DNA from: JAJPKK01 sp963800215
GTDB lineage: Bacteria > Pseudomonadota > Alphaproteobacteria > Rhizobiales > Xanthobacteraceae
Length of the DNA stretch: 64,000 nucleotides
Reading direction: 5' to 3'
NCBI GenBank assembly: GCA_963800215.1
Contig: CAWCZY010000018.1
Span: forward strand, 1-64,000
Position 1 is the stretch's first letter, and the number at the start of each line of letters is the position of its first letter. Made by a program: the position numbers and the translations under genes. Under the pieces are notes generated by a model. It made no database searches and was not told the DNA's origin. It was given only the letters and a program-made list of their open reading frames with translations. Positions 44,502 to 52,776 of the stretch are shown one piece after another.

Positions 44502-46841
44502 TCACAACTTCTGCGTAAGGGCGACGTAAAAGCCGCGCCGGGGACCGTATTGCGGGGCAAAGACGCCGATGCCGCTGCCGTCCCGAAGCTCGTAGATGGT
44601 GTCGAAGAGGTTGACGACATCGAATCGCACGACGGTGGCTTTCATGTCCGGCGCCAGGTAGAAATCGTGGGAGACGCCGATATTGAACTGGGCGTAGGGC
44701 GGCACGTGCCCCGTGTTTGCGAAGTCATCCCGCAGGCCGCTCCCATAGATCATGTCCATGCTGAACAGCGTCGCCTTGTCCCACCGATAGGACGCGCCGG
44801 CCGACCCGGTCAGGTACTGCATGTCGTCGGTGTAGTGCCAATTGTTGAGGAGATAATCATAGGTCGGACCGTCGATGAGATACTGGTTCGATACGACGTC
44901 GATGGCCTTGGTGTTGTTCGCCGACAGATTGCCGTAAGCCTTGAAGTCGCCGTTTTGATACTTGGCCTTGAATTCTATTCCTTCGCTGTAGCCCTTGGCA
45001 TAGTTGAACTGGGTCAGGATCACGGCCTGGCCGAACTGCCCGTCGTCGATCATGTCGGTCGCGATCTTGTAATAGGCGTCGACGCCAACGGTGAGGCCGG
45101 GGAGCAGCCTCTGGTCCATGCCGATATCGAAATAGTGAGATCGTTCCGGCAGCACCGGATTGTCGAGCGGGATGTCCGGCTGATTCGTCGTATTGGTGAC
45201 GAGCGACAAATTCGCCGGAACCGCCTGGGCCTGCATCGGCGGGGTGAAATAGCGGGCATAGCCCGCATGGATGGTGGTCGCTTCGATCGGCTTGTAGACG
45301 AAGCCGATGCGCGGGCTGAACTGGTTGGCATCGACGAACTGGTACAATTGATCGAACCGCAACCCGGTATTCAGGGTGAACTGGTCGGTGATCTTCCACT
45401 CGTCCTGGACGTAGCCGCCGATGTTCCAGCCGATCAGCGAATTCCTGTCCTCGACGGTGAACGGGTTGGGCAGCACGGCGCCGCTCGGAGTGACGGGCAA
45501 CACGGTCTGGATATTGCTGACGTTGGTGCCCTCGGCGCTTACGGCGAACCCGGCCCGCAGCGTGTGCTGGTCATTGAGCCTGTCGCTGGCGTCGAATTGC
45601 ACGCCGTTGAGAAAGCTTTCGCGGGTGACGTTGGCGGCGACGTCGTTGAAGACGAGGTCGCCATAGATGTCGGGCACAAAGTGCACATTGGCGTAGCGCG
45701 AGTAGGAGGAGAGCTGCGTGTCGATGCTGTCGCCATGGGTCTGCACCGCCACGATGTTATAGTAATATTTGTCGTATTCGCGCTCGTTGAGCAGCGTCGA
45801 GGGGTAGGTCTGGCTGCCGTAATCTCCGGTCGGCGACTGGCCCGGATTGTTCGGGATCTGGAACTTGGCGATCGATGCGCCGGAGATGATGCTCAGGCGC
45901 GTCGAAGGGTCGAGCAGGGTCGACATGTAGCCGAAGAATTTTCCCTGCTCGGTGTTGTCGTGCAGCGCGTTGTAGCTCGATATCGGATTTTCGATGCCGA
46001 CGCCGTTGGACAGGTTGCGGCCGGCGACGAAATACTGCGTGTCGTTTACGACACCGCCGTAATTGAAGCTCTGGGTGAACGTGTCGTGGCTGCCGCCATA
46101 GAGGCTGACGCTTCCTCCCGAATTGAAGAAGCTGCGCGTCGTCATATCGAACACGCCCGCCGTGCGCAGCCCATATTGCGCCGGCAATGCGCCGGTGAGT
46201 AGGGTGAGACTGCCGACGAAGCTGCTCTCCAGGATCGGGCCGAGGCCGGAGACGCCCTCGGGGAGCAGAATGCCGTTTATCCGGGTCTGGGTGTTCGCGT
46301 ATTCGTTGCGCACGTGAAAGTTGGGATTGCTGGCGGCCGAATCGTAGGAAACGCCGGGCATCTGCAGGATGACCTTATCTACCGGCGTGTTGTCGCCTTG
46401 CGGAAGCAATTCGATGGCCTCGCGGCTCATGGTGTAGGTCGAGGCGCCGATCTTCGGCTGCAGGTTTTCCCGCGCCCGGTCGAGCGAGAGCGTCGTACGC
46501 TCGAAAGCGGTCGGGTTGGCGGTCGGCCCTTCGTCGCTCGTGGTCTGGGTCTGCACCTGGGGCTGGGCCTGCGCGGCAGTCGGCGCCTGATATCGCGGTG
46601 GTGGCCCCGACTTGCGCGCCGCCGGCTTTGCGGCGGCCCGCTTGGCGGCCGTCACGTTGATTGCAGGAATTTCATGTTCCCGCCTGGTTGCCGCCGGCGG
46701 CGGCGTTTCCGCCGGGACCGCGGCCGGTGCCGGCGGCTCGGTCGGCGCTGCATCCTGGGCGATCGCATAGATGACACCGGCGAGGCAAAGCGCGCCGGCC
46801 GCGACCCCGGTGGCGAGCGCGCTGTTGCGGTGCCGTGCCAT
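44502..46841 (-). CDS. TonB-dependent outer-membrane receptor
   Basis: Outer-membrane gated channel of 779 residues. A signal segment (MARHRNSALATGVAAGALCL) is followed by a Pro/Ala-rich stretch, the plug (about 107-225: IGASTYTMSREAIELLPQGD, NPNFHVRNEYANTQTRINGI, LTLLTGALPAQYGLRTAGVF) and a 22-strand barrel ending GPRRGFYVALTQKL. The ATG at 46839-46841 gives a proper signal; an upstream in-frame start does not. A near-perfect Irr box lies 150 bp upstream, so iron control is likely. Neighbours are an RcnR-like sensor and, further on, exbB-exbD-tonB. The ligand (siderophore or other metal chelate) is unknown. Confidence 0.93.
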   Translation of the reverse strand: MARHRNSALATGVAAGALCLAGVIYAIAQDAAPTEPPAPAAVPAETPPPAATRREHEIPAINVTAAKRAAAKPAARKSGPPPRYQAPTAAQAQPQVQTQTTSDEGPTANPTAFERTTLSLDRARENLQPKIGASTYTMSREAIELLPQGDNTPVDKVILQMPGVSYDSAASNPNFHVRNEYANTQTRINGILLPEGVSGLGPILESSFVGSLTLLTGALPAQYGLRTAGVFDMTTRSFFNSGGSVSLYGGSHDTFTQSFNYGGVVNDTQYFVAGRNLSNGVGIENPISSYNALHDNTEQGKFFGYMSTLLDPSTRLSIISGASIAKFQIPNNPGQSPTGDYGSQTYPSTLLNEREYDKYYYNIVAVQTHGDSIDTQLSSYSRYANVHFVPDIYGDLVFNDVAANVTRESFLNGVQFDASDRLNDQHTLRAGFAVSAEGTNVSNIQTVLPVTPSGAVLPNPFTVEDRNSLIGWNIGGYVQDEWKITDQFTLNTGLRFDQLYQFVDANQFSPRIGFVYKPIEATTIHAGYARYFTPPMQAQAVPANLSLVTNTTNQPDIPLDNPVLPERSHYFDIGMDQRLLPGLTVGVDAYYKIATDMIDDGQFGQAVILTQFNYAKGYSEGIEFKAKYQNGDFKAYGNLSANNTKAIDVVSNQYLIDGPTYDYLLNNWHYTDDMQYLTGSAGASYRWDKATLFSMDMIYGSGLRDDFANTGHVPPYAQFNIGVSHDFYLAPDMKATVVRFDVVNLFDTIYELRDGSGIGVFAPQYGPRRGFYVALTQKL

Positions 46842-46990
46842 CCGCGATTTCGAACCGCAGGGCCCGCGCGTAATCGACTGTGGCGAAAAGAGTTCTCCTC
46901 GACGGTACTGTGCCAGCACACGTTCGAGATCACGCAAAGCGCAGTCTACATTCGGCCCCACCACCCACCCCTGATCAATCAATACCGCTG

Positions 46991-47007
46991 TTTAGAACGA
47001 TACTAAA
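46991..47007. promoter_or_regulatory. Irr box (iron control element), strong match
   Basis: TTTAGAACGATACTAAA matches the rhizobial ICE consensus TTTAGAA-N3-TTCTAAA at 13 of 14 fixed positions. Located 150 bp upstream of the TonB receptor start. Irr binds here in Bradyrhizobium-type iron/heme control. Confidence 0.68.
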
Positions 47008-47078
47008 CTACTGAATTCGTTGACATAATCGTGTAGCACCGGGCGCCCTCCGGATCAACCAAAACGGTCGAAAAACAC

Positions 47079-47095
47079 CTTAGAATAAGATTAAA
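47079..47095. promoter_or_regulatory. Irr-box-like site, weak
   Basis: CTTAGAATAAGATTAAA keeps six of seven bases in the first half-site and four of seven in the second. It may be an accessory site behind the strong box at 46991. Confidence 0.38.
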
Positions 47096-47159
47096 CGAGC
47101 CTGAGTTGTTTACCGGCCACGTTTTGGGCCCGATATATTCGGTCGAGCGGCGGGAAAGT

Positions 47160-47176
47160 CTTAGAATGCTTCAAAG
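47160..47176. promoter_or_regulatory. Irr-box-like site
   Basis: CTTAGAATGCTTCAAAG keeps eleven of fourteen fixed positions of the ICE consensus. Third element of the group upstream of the receptor gene. Confidence 0.42.
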
Positions 47177-47314
47177 GAAAGCGGCGCGCTCCGGCGGAGT
47201 TTCGGCACTGCGGGCTGCCATGGTACCCAAGTCGCAGCGTCGCGGGGGCGGGGTGGCAAGACGGTTCCGCCCGCAAGAAGATCGGCGGCCTCCCATAGCT
47301 CTCGAACACGGCCG

Positions 47315-47358
47315 ATAGCGTAGTGGAGTATAGATTTGACACCGCCCCGAATATAAGC
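47315..47358. repeat. Promoter-like element, copy A
   Basis: Starts ATAGCGTAGTGGAGTATAG and ends GAATATAAGC. It shares its first 17 positions (one mismatch) and its last ten with copy B at 48319-48361, which lies between the RcnR-like gene and the large receptor gene. Confidence 0.6.
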
Positions 47359-47587
47359 GCCCGCACGACCTTCATTCATCGTCACGGTCATCCCCCGGAA
47401 GCTAATTGTGCTTCTAAATACATTTCTCATCACCGGTTTGATGATTGCGTCCCCACTTGGATGATATATGGTCGGCGACGTTGTTTGCGGCCAGGGGACC
47501 AAAGTGGGGCCTAGACGGGCTTCAGGCGCCAACGGTTTCGTGGCGTCGCATTGTTGGGCGCCCAATCGGCACCCCTGTGCGTGATCT

Positions 47588-47755
47588 ACCAATCTGACCG
47601 AGAAGCGCCTGTATCTCTATGGCGCCGACCGTGCCTCGATCCTGGAGTCGATCACGAAGGGGCGTCATGGCGTCATGCCGGCCTTCGAGGGCGTCCTCAA
47701 GCCAGAAGAGATCAAGGCGGTGTCGGTCTACGTCGTCTCCCGCGCCCGCCGGTGA
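47588..47755 (+). pseudogene. C-terminal fragment of a cytochrome c (FixP/CcoP-like)
   Basis: The frame from 47588 to the TGA at 47753-47755 reads TNLTEKRLYLYGADRASILE, then SITKGRHGVMPAFEGVLKPE and EIKAVSVYVVSR. The methionine in GVMPAF is the usual axial heme ligand, and the pattern matches the end of the second cytochrome c domain of cbb3 oxidase subunit III. The heme-binding CxxCH and everything before are absent. It is a 55-codon remnant left by deletion or rearrangement. Confidence 0.72.
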
Positions 47756-47879
47756 GAGCGGGTACCGAGGGGGCTTGCGCCGCGCCAGGATTTGCCCGGG
47801 TTCGTCGACACGACCGACGGCCGATCGATCCGATGCGCAAGGTTGGTCGCATCGGCAGCCGAGCCCGCGGCGCGGCGGT

Positions 47880-48158
47880 CTACTTCAGATAGGATCGCAC
47901 CACGTCGATCAGCTCTTCGGCGGCATGGGCCGCTTCGGCGGTGGGATGCGTCGCGGGATCGATCAGATGCATGCGGATGTGATCTTCGATCACTTCGCCC
48001 ATCAGGCCATTGATCGCGCCCCGGGCCGCCGTGATGAGCTGCAGCACATCGGCGCACCCGATCTCCTGGTCGAGCGCGCGCTCGACAGCCTCGATCTGCC
48101 CGCGAATGCGCCGAACGCGGTTCAGGAGCTTGGTTTTCTCTCGGATGGTATGGGACAC
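47880..48158 (-). CDS. RcnR/FrmR-type (CsoR family) metal-sensing repressor
   Basis: All-helical tetrameric repressor of 92 residues from a GTG start at 48156-48158, with CGGAG upstream. The start reads (M)SHTIREKTKLLNRVRRIRGQ, then ALDQEIGCADVLQLITAARG and INGLMGEVIEDHIRMHLIDP. Counting from the start gives His3, Cys35, His60 and His64, the nickel/cobalt ligand set of RcnR; FrmR sensors lack His3 and His64. It is divergent to the large TonB receptor gene at 48516, so it probably represses or tunes that gene and itself in response to Ni(II) or Co(II). Longer in-frame starts up to 48374 look spurious. Confidence 0.88.
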   Translation of the reverse strand: MSHTIREKTKLLNRVRRIRGQIEAVERALDQEIGCADVLQLITAARGAINGLMGEVIEDHIRMHLIDPATHPTAEAAHAAEELIDVVRSYLK

Positions 48159-48318
48159 GGGCGAACTCCGACTTTGGAGCAGTCTAGCAGAAGCGCTGGC
48201 CGCGCAACCATTAAATTCGCACGACGAAAATGGCCGAACTGTGGGAGTTCCCCTGCAATCGCAGAAGCTTGCGGGAGCCTCTGGAGGGCATGAGCAACCA
48301 GCCCGATCGTGGTGCTGT

Positions 48319-48361
48319 ATAGTGTAGTGGAGTATGTATTCTACCCGGATTGAATATAAGC
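48319..48361. repeat. Promoter-like element, copy B, between sensor and receptor genes
   Basis: ATAGTGTAGTGGAGTATG followed by GAATATAAGC repeats copy A at 47315-47358. The GTAGTGGAGTAT core (ATACTCCACTAC on the other strand) lies midway between the divergent RcnR-like and receptor genes and is a candidate operator for the sensor. Confidence 0.6.
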
Positions 48362-48405
48362 TCGATGCATACAAGTTCTAATCAAAATATGCATGTAGTA
48401 AAATT

Positions 48406-48422
48406 ACTACAATGCTTCTAAA
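48406..48422. promoter_or_regulatory. Irr-box-like site upstream of the large receptor
   Basis: ACTACAATGCTTCTAAA has a perfect second half-site (TTCTAAA) and four of seven in the first, 94 bp before the start of the 1297-residue receptor. Tentative iron-control site. Confidence 0.42.
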
Positions 48423-48515
48423 TTCAGTCTCACCTTCTGTTCTAGCATTGCGCTCACACGTTTCACCTGCATATCGTTAAAAAACGGTTGATGGGGAACC
48501 GGCGGGGGCGAAGCG

Positions 48516-51500
48516 GTGCGCAGACGAATTTCAGAGCGACGGCATGTTCTGCTCGGCGCTACGGCAATTTCGTTGTGTTGCCTGAGCAGCGAGCTGGCTT
48601 CTCAGCCCGCGCCCACGCCGGACGCTCAACCGGCGCCACAGCCTGCACCGCCCGCAAGCGCGACCCCGGCGCCTCCTCCGGCCATTGAAGCACCGGCCGT
48701 CCCAGCGGACACCGGCAAGCCGCTTCCGACCATCGCCGTGACCACGGAGCACCCCAAGCAGCGGGCGGCAACCCCTGCCAGACCGACCGCGGGGACAAGC
48801 CGTCCCACGGCTGGACCACCTACACCGGCCGCACCGGCGCCGCCGGCACTGTCGGCGGCACAGCAGGCCTACGAGACCGGCGCTCCCAACGTGGGCGGCG
48901 GCAACCCGGTGGTGCCGCAGCTCGCGAGCCAGATGACGGTTTCCGGCGCGGACGTCAACGCTCGACCGATGACGCGCCCCGGCGAGGTCGTCGAGGTGGC
49001 GCCCGGCTTGATGGCGATCGATCATTCCGACGGCGGGAAAGCCAACCAGTATTACCTGCGCGGCTGGAATCTCGACCACGGCACCGACCTCGCCACCTTC
49101 GTGGACGACGTGCCGATCAATATGCCGAGCCATGTGCACGGGCAGGGCTACACCGACCTCAACTGGCTCATTCCGGAAGCCGTCGGGGGTGTGGAACTTC
49201 GCAAGGGTCCGTATTTCGCCGATGTGGGAGACTTCGCAAACGCCGGCGACCTGCATATTTCGTTTCGGGACGCCGTCGACAAGAACATCGAGCAGGTCAC
49301 CGTCGGCAGTTTCGGCTACGACAGGTTTCTCGCCCTGGGCTCGACCAAGCTCGACGGCGGCTCGCTGCTCTATGCCGGCGCCTTCAATACCTACAACGGT
49401 CCCTGGACCAATCCCGACAACGTGCGCCTTTTCACCGGTCTTGCGCGCTACAGCCAGGGCACGGCGACGGACGGCGTTTCGGTCACCGCGCAGGCCTTTA
49501 CCAACAACTGGAACGCCGCCGATCAGGTCGCGATGCGGGCGATCACGACGGGACAGATCGGGTTTTTGGGCCAGCAAGACCCGACCGACGGCGGCGACAC
49601 CAGCCGCTTCTCGCTGTCCACGAGGATGGCGCAGTCCGACACCAACGGATTGTGGAAAGCCAACGCCTATTTCGTCACCTACAGCCTGAACCTCTTCAAC
49701 AACTTCGAATGGTTCACACCCGACTCGATCCCGCCTCCCGTGTCGTCCGCCAATACCGGCGATCAGTTCCACCAGCATGAGAATCGCATCTATACCGGCG
49801 GCGGCGTGTCGCGCACCATCGATAGCACACTGTTCAGCTTGCCGACCGAAACCTTGTTCGGCGTGCAAACCCGCTACGACGACATCGGCGACTCGCTGAC
49901 CAACACGTTTCAGCGCCAGTTGCTGTTCAATACCCTCATCGACCGCGTCCAGGAGGCCAACGCGGGCATCTATGCCCAGAACACGATGCATTGGACCGAC
50001 TGGTTCAAAACCACCGCCGGCTGGCGCGGCGATGCCTTCGCGGCATCGATCAATTCGACGCTGCAGCCGGCGAACTCGGGCAGGGACGAGATGATGATCG
50101 GCAGCCCGAAATTTACGGCTGGGCTCGGTCCGTTCTACAAGACCGAGTTGTTCGTCGGCGCCGGCATGGGCTATCACAGCAACGACGCGCGCTCGACGGT
50201 GATAACCCAAGTCCCGGGCGATCCGGCGACACCCGAGGGAGCGTCGCCATTGCTGGTCCGCTCGCGCGGCGGGGAGGTCGGCATTCGCACCAAGGCAGTG
50301 CCTGATCTCGACAGCTCCGTCAGTTTTTTCTACATACGGCAGGATTCGGAGCTGTTCTTCGATGGCGACACCGGCGAAACCGCGGCGGGGCCGCCCAGCC
50401 AACGCACCGGCATCGAGGTCACCAGCGATTACCGCTTGCAATCCTGGCTCCACGTCGATGCCAATCTTGCACTCTCTCGCGCCCGGTTCCTCGGCTTCGA
50501 TAACGGACAAGAGGCGCTCTACCAATCCCTTGCCGGATTTCCGCAGGCCCAGATCGGCAACGCCCCCGGCAACTTCGTCTTCAATGCGCCTTGGATGGTG
50601 GCCTCGGCGGGCATCACGCTGGGCGAAAAGACGGGTTGGTACAGTGCGCTGCGTTGGCGCTACATCAGCTCGCGACCGCTCACCGAGGACGGCGTATTTC
50701 AGTCGCCGCCGTTCAATACCATCAACGGCTCGGTGGGCTACCGGTTCGACAACGGCTGGCACATCGAGCTCGACGCGCTCAATCTGCTGAACTCGACGAC
50801 CGACCAGGCCACGTACGCCTACGGTTCGGTGCTCAACAGCGACAGCCTGTTCGCCATGTGCTACCCGAAGATGACAGTGCCGGTGGCGGTCTGCCAGAAC
50901 GGCGTGATGGACTACGCGATGCATCCGGTGGAGCCGCTCGCGGTTCGGTTCACGCTCGGCGGACCGCTCGAGACGGTTGACCCTACCGCAATGGCCGCCG
51001 AGCTTAGACGGTCAATTCCCGACTACCAGGCCCCGGCGGCGCATTACGACTGGACCGGGTTCTCGATCGGCGCTCATGTCGACGGCAGTTGGTCCAAAAC
51101 CAACGCCAGCGCCATCGATGGCGCGACCGAAACGCCAGTCGCTGCCGGAGACATCGGCCCGTCGGACTGGCATGGCGCCATCCAGCTGGGCTACGACTAC
51201 ATGATGCCGTCCCGCGTGGTGATCGGCATGGCGGGTGACGTATCCTCCGGTGGCCGGAAGACGGCCACGATGTCCGACGCCTCCGGCACCAGCGCGATCG
51301 AAAGCAACGTCTTCGACAGCGAAACCGCGCGCGCGCGCCTCGGCTATGCCGTCGACAATATCCTGCTCTACGGAACCGGTGGGTTGGCCTGGTCGAACAA
51401 TCAATACATCCGCACTCAACTGACAGGCACGCTCAACCTCGCGACACCTGGAACCGAAGAGGCGGTGAACAAGTACCTCAGCGGGTGGACGGCCGGCGGG

Positions 51501-52409
51501 GGCGTGGCCTTCGCATTCGAGCAGCATTGGAACGCGTTCGCCGAGTATCGCTATACGAGTTTTGGGTCATCCACCATTGCGCTGCCGTTCTCGCAGGTCG
51601 TCACGACTTCGAAGACCGACGTGAGCGAGATCGATTTCGGGGTGAACTACAAATTGGACTGGAACGGATCGGCAGGCGGAGGATTCACCTTGCCGACCAA
51701 CATGCGACGTCCGGCGCGGGCGCCGGCGCTGTTCTACAAGGCGCCTCCTGCTCCCCACGCTTACGATTGGACCGGCATCTACATCGGCGCCGACGGCGGC
51801 TATGGCTGGGTCGCTTCGAGCGGCACCTTGACGACTGCGGCGGGAGATCCCATAGCGCCATACGACTACGGCGTGAGCGGAACCTCTGCCGGTGCCTTCA
51901 TCGGCGGCGACTATCAATTCAACCGGTTCGTGGTCGGCGCGGAAGGCGATTGGCAGGCGTCCAACCTGATCGGCAACAGCCAGGCATCGTCCTCCTTCGG
52001 AATGACGGCCGGCACCTTCCCCGGAGGTCCATTTACGGTTTCCACGACGATCAAAGACTATGGGTCGATCCGCGCTCGGTTCGGCTTCGCTTTTGATCGT
52101 TTCCTGATGTTCGGCACGGCCGGCGGGGCGTGGGGCAATCCGTCGAACGCCTACGCTGTTTACGGAGCTCCTCCGTTCCTCACCCATGGCGGCATCTCCT
52201 CCGGTTGGACCGCCGGTGCCGGGATCGACTACGCCTTCACCAACGACGTTTTCGGGCGCATCGAATACCGATACACCAATCTCGGGACTTCGAGCTTCGT
52301 GAGCGGCCCGACGGCTTCGGCCGACGCCGGGCATCGCGTGCCGATCAGCGATGTCCGCGCCGGCATCGCATACAAGCTCGGCGGCAATCCGATCTTTGCC
52401 GGATATTGA
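48516..52409 (+). CDS. TonB-dependent receptor fused to two Omp25-like outer-membrane beta-barrel domains
   Basis: 1297 residues in one clean frame from a GTG start. Signal peptide and Pro/Ala-rich spacer (1-120); plug (about 140-255: VSGADVNARPMTRPGEVVEV, YYLRGWNLDHGTDLATFVDD, GPYFADVGDFANAGDLHISF); large barrel closing with VRFTLGGPL (about 815). After a short linker a second domain starts HYDWTGFSIGAHVDGSW (about 842) and ends DFGVNYKLDW (about 1047); a third starts AYDWTGIYIGADGGYGW (about 1082) after a KAPPAP linker and ends VRAGIAYKLGG. Each matches the Omp25/Opa-like porin fold that is normally a stand-alone protein. Likely a metal-chelate receptor, regulated by the adjacent RcnR-like sensor. 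The triple-barrel layout is very unusual. Confidence 0.92.
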   Translation: MRRRISERRHVLLGATAISLCCLSSELASQPAPTPDAQPAPQPAPPASATPAPPPAIEAPAVPADTGKPLPTIAVTTEHPKQRAATPARPTAGTSRPTAGPPTPAAPAPPALSAAQQAYETGAPNVGGGNPVVPQLASQMTVSGADVNARPMTRPGEVVEVAPGLMAIDHSDGGKANQYYLRGWNLDHGTDLATFVDDVPINMPSHVHGQGYTDLNWLIPEAVGGVELRKGPYFADVGDFANAGDLHISFRDAVDKNIEQVTVGSFGYDRFLALGSTKLDGGSLLYAGAFNTYNGPWTNPDNVRLFTGLARYSQGTATDGVSVTAQAFTNNWNAADQVAMRAITTGQIGFLGQQDPTDGGDTSRFSLSTRMAQSDTNGLWKANAYFVTYSLNLFNNFEWFTPDSIPPPVSSANTGDQFHQHENRIYTGGGVSRTIDSTLFSLPTETLFGVQTRYDDIGDSLTNTFQRQLLFNTLIDRVQEANAGIYAQNTMHWTDWFKTTAGWRGDAFAASINSTLQPANSGRDEMMIGSPKFTAGLGPFYKTELFVGAGMGYHSNDARSTVITQVPGDPATPEGASPLLVRSRGGEVGIRTKAVPDLDSSVSFFYIRQDSELFFDGDTGETAAGPPSQRTGIEVTSDYRLQSWLHVDANLALSRARFLGFDNGQEALYQSLAGFPQAQIGNAPGNFVFNAPWMVASAGITLGEKTGWYSALRWRYISSRPLTEDGVFQSPPFNTINGSVGYRFDNGWHIELDALNLLNSTTDQATYAYGSVLNSDSLFAMCYPKMTVPVAVCQNGVMDYAMHPVEPLAVRFTLGGPLETVDPTAMAAELRRSIPDYQAPAAHYDWTGFSIGAHVDGSWSKTNASAIDGATETPVAAGDIGPSDWHGAIQLGYDYMMPSRVVIGMAGDVSSGGRKTATMSDASGTSAIESNVFDSETARARLGYAVDNILLYGTGGLAWSNNQYIRTQLTGTLNLATPGTEEAVNKYLSGWTAGGGVAFAFEQHWNAFAEYRYTSFGSSTIALPFSQVVTTSKTDVSEIDFGVNYKLDWNGSAGGGFTLPTNMRRPARAPALFYKAPPAPHAYDWTGIYIGADGGYGWVASSGTLTTAAGDPIAPYDYGVSGTSAGAFIGGDYQFNRFVVGAEGDWQASNLIGNSQASSSFGMTAGTFPGGPFTVSTTIKDYGSIRARFGFAFDRFLMFGTAGGAWGNPSNAYAVYGAPPFLTHGGISSGWTAGAGIDYAFTNDVFGRIEYRYTNLGTSSFVSGPTASADAGHRVPISDVRAGIAYKLGGNPIFAGY

Positions 52410-52776
52410 GAAACTGCCGCTGGAACGGGGGCTTGCGACGGCGCTGTCGCCCGTCGGAGGATTATTTCGGACATTGGCAGAGAGATCCTCTGGTCCGGCC
52501 TACAAGTGTTGATTGAAGCCGGCCCGCGCCGCTCTCAATCGCCGGCGCTGCCGGCGGATGTTGCGCTGCAATGCAAGATGGATACTTTGTAATTATTATA
52601 AAGAGCGATGCCGTACTGCCCTATACTATAATTTTTCAGTCAAATTCTCTCGCATCACTGCTTCTTATCTGCTTTAACGATCCCCAAGTAACAGACGGCG
52701 GGAAGCGCTTTTGGTCCCACATCCTGTGCGGTGTTGAGGTCGGAGCGTCCGCTTTGCAGCTCCGAAGGGCCTCTAG
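52410..52776. other. Intergenic region before exbB with AT-rich promoter patch
   Basis: About 367 bp. An AT-rich island (52580-52660) contains TATACT and TATAAT overlapping near 52622-52632, likely the promoter of exbB-exbD-tonB, though no good -35 is evident. No gene seen. Confidence 0.5.

Larger units (their letters stand above)
46842..47587. other. Regulatory and low-coding region upstream of the TonB receptor
   Basis: About 750 bp, lower in GC than its surroundings. It holds three Irr-box-like sites (46991, 47079, 47160) and one copy of a 44-bp promoter-like element (47315). Short frames such as 47106-47318 show no family resemblance. The far end abuts a cytochrome c fragment, suggesting a past rearrangement near 47500-47590. 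Confidence 0.55.

Noticed and set aside
47106..47318. Possible small gene of 70 codons in the TonB receptor upstream region
   Set aside because: No ribosome site, no family resemblance, arginine-rich composition, and it overlaps an Irr-box-like site.
48531..50924. Long antisense frame (797 codons) opposite the large TonB receptor
   Set aside because: No protein family pattern and composition typical of a shadow; the sense receptor is unmistakable.
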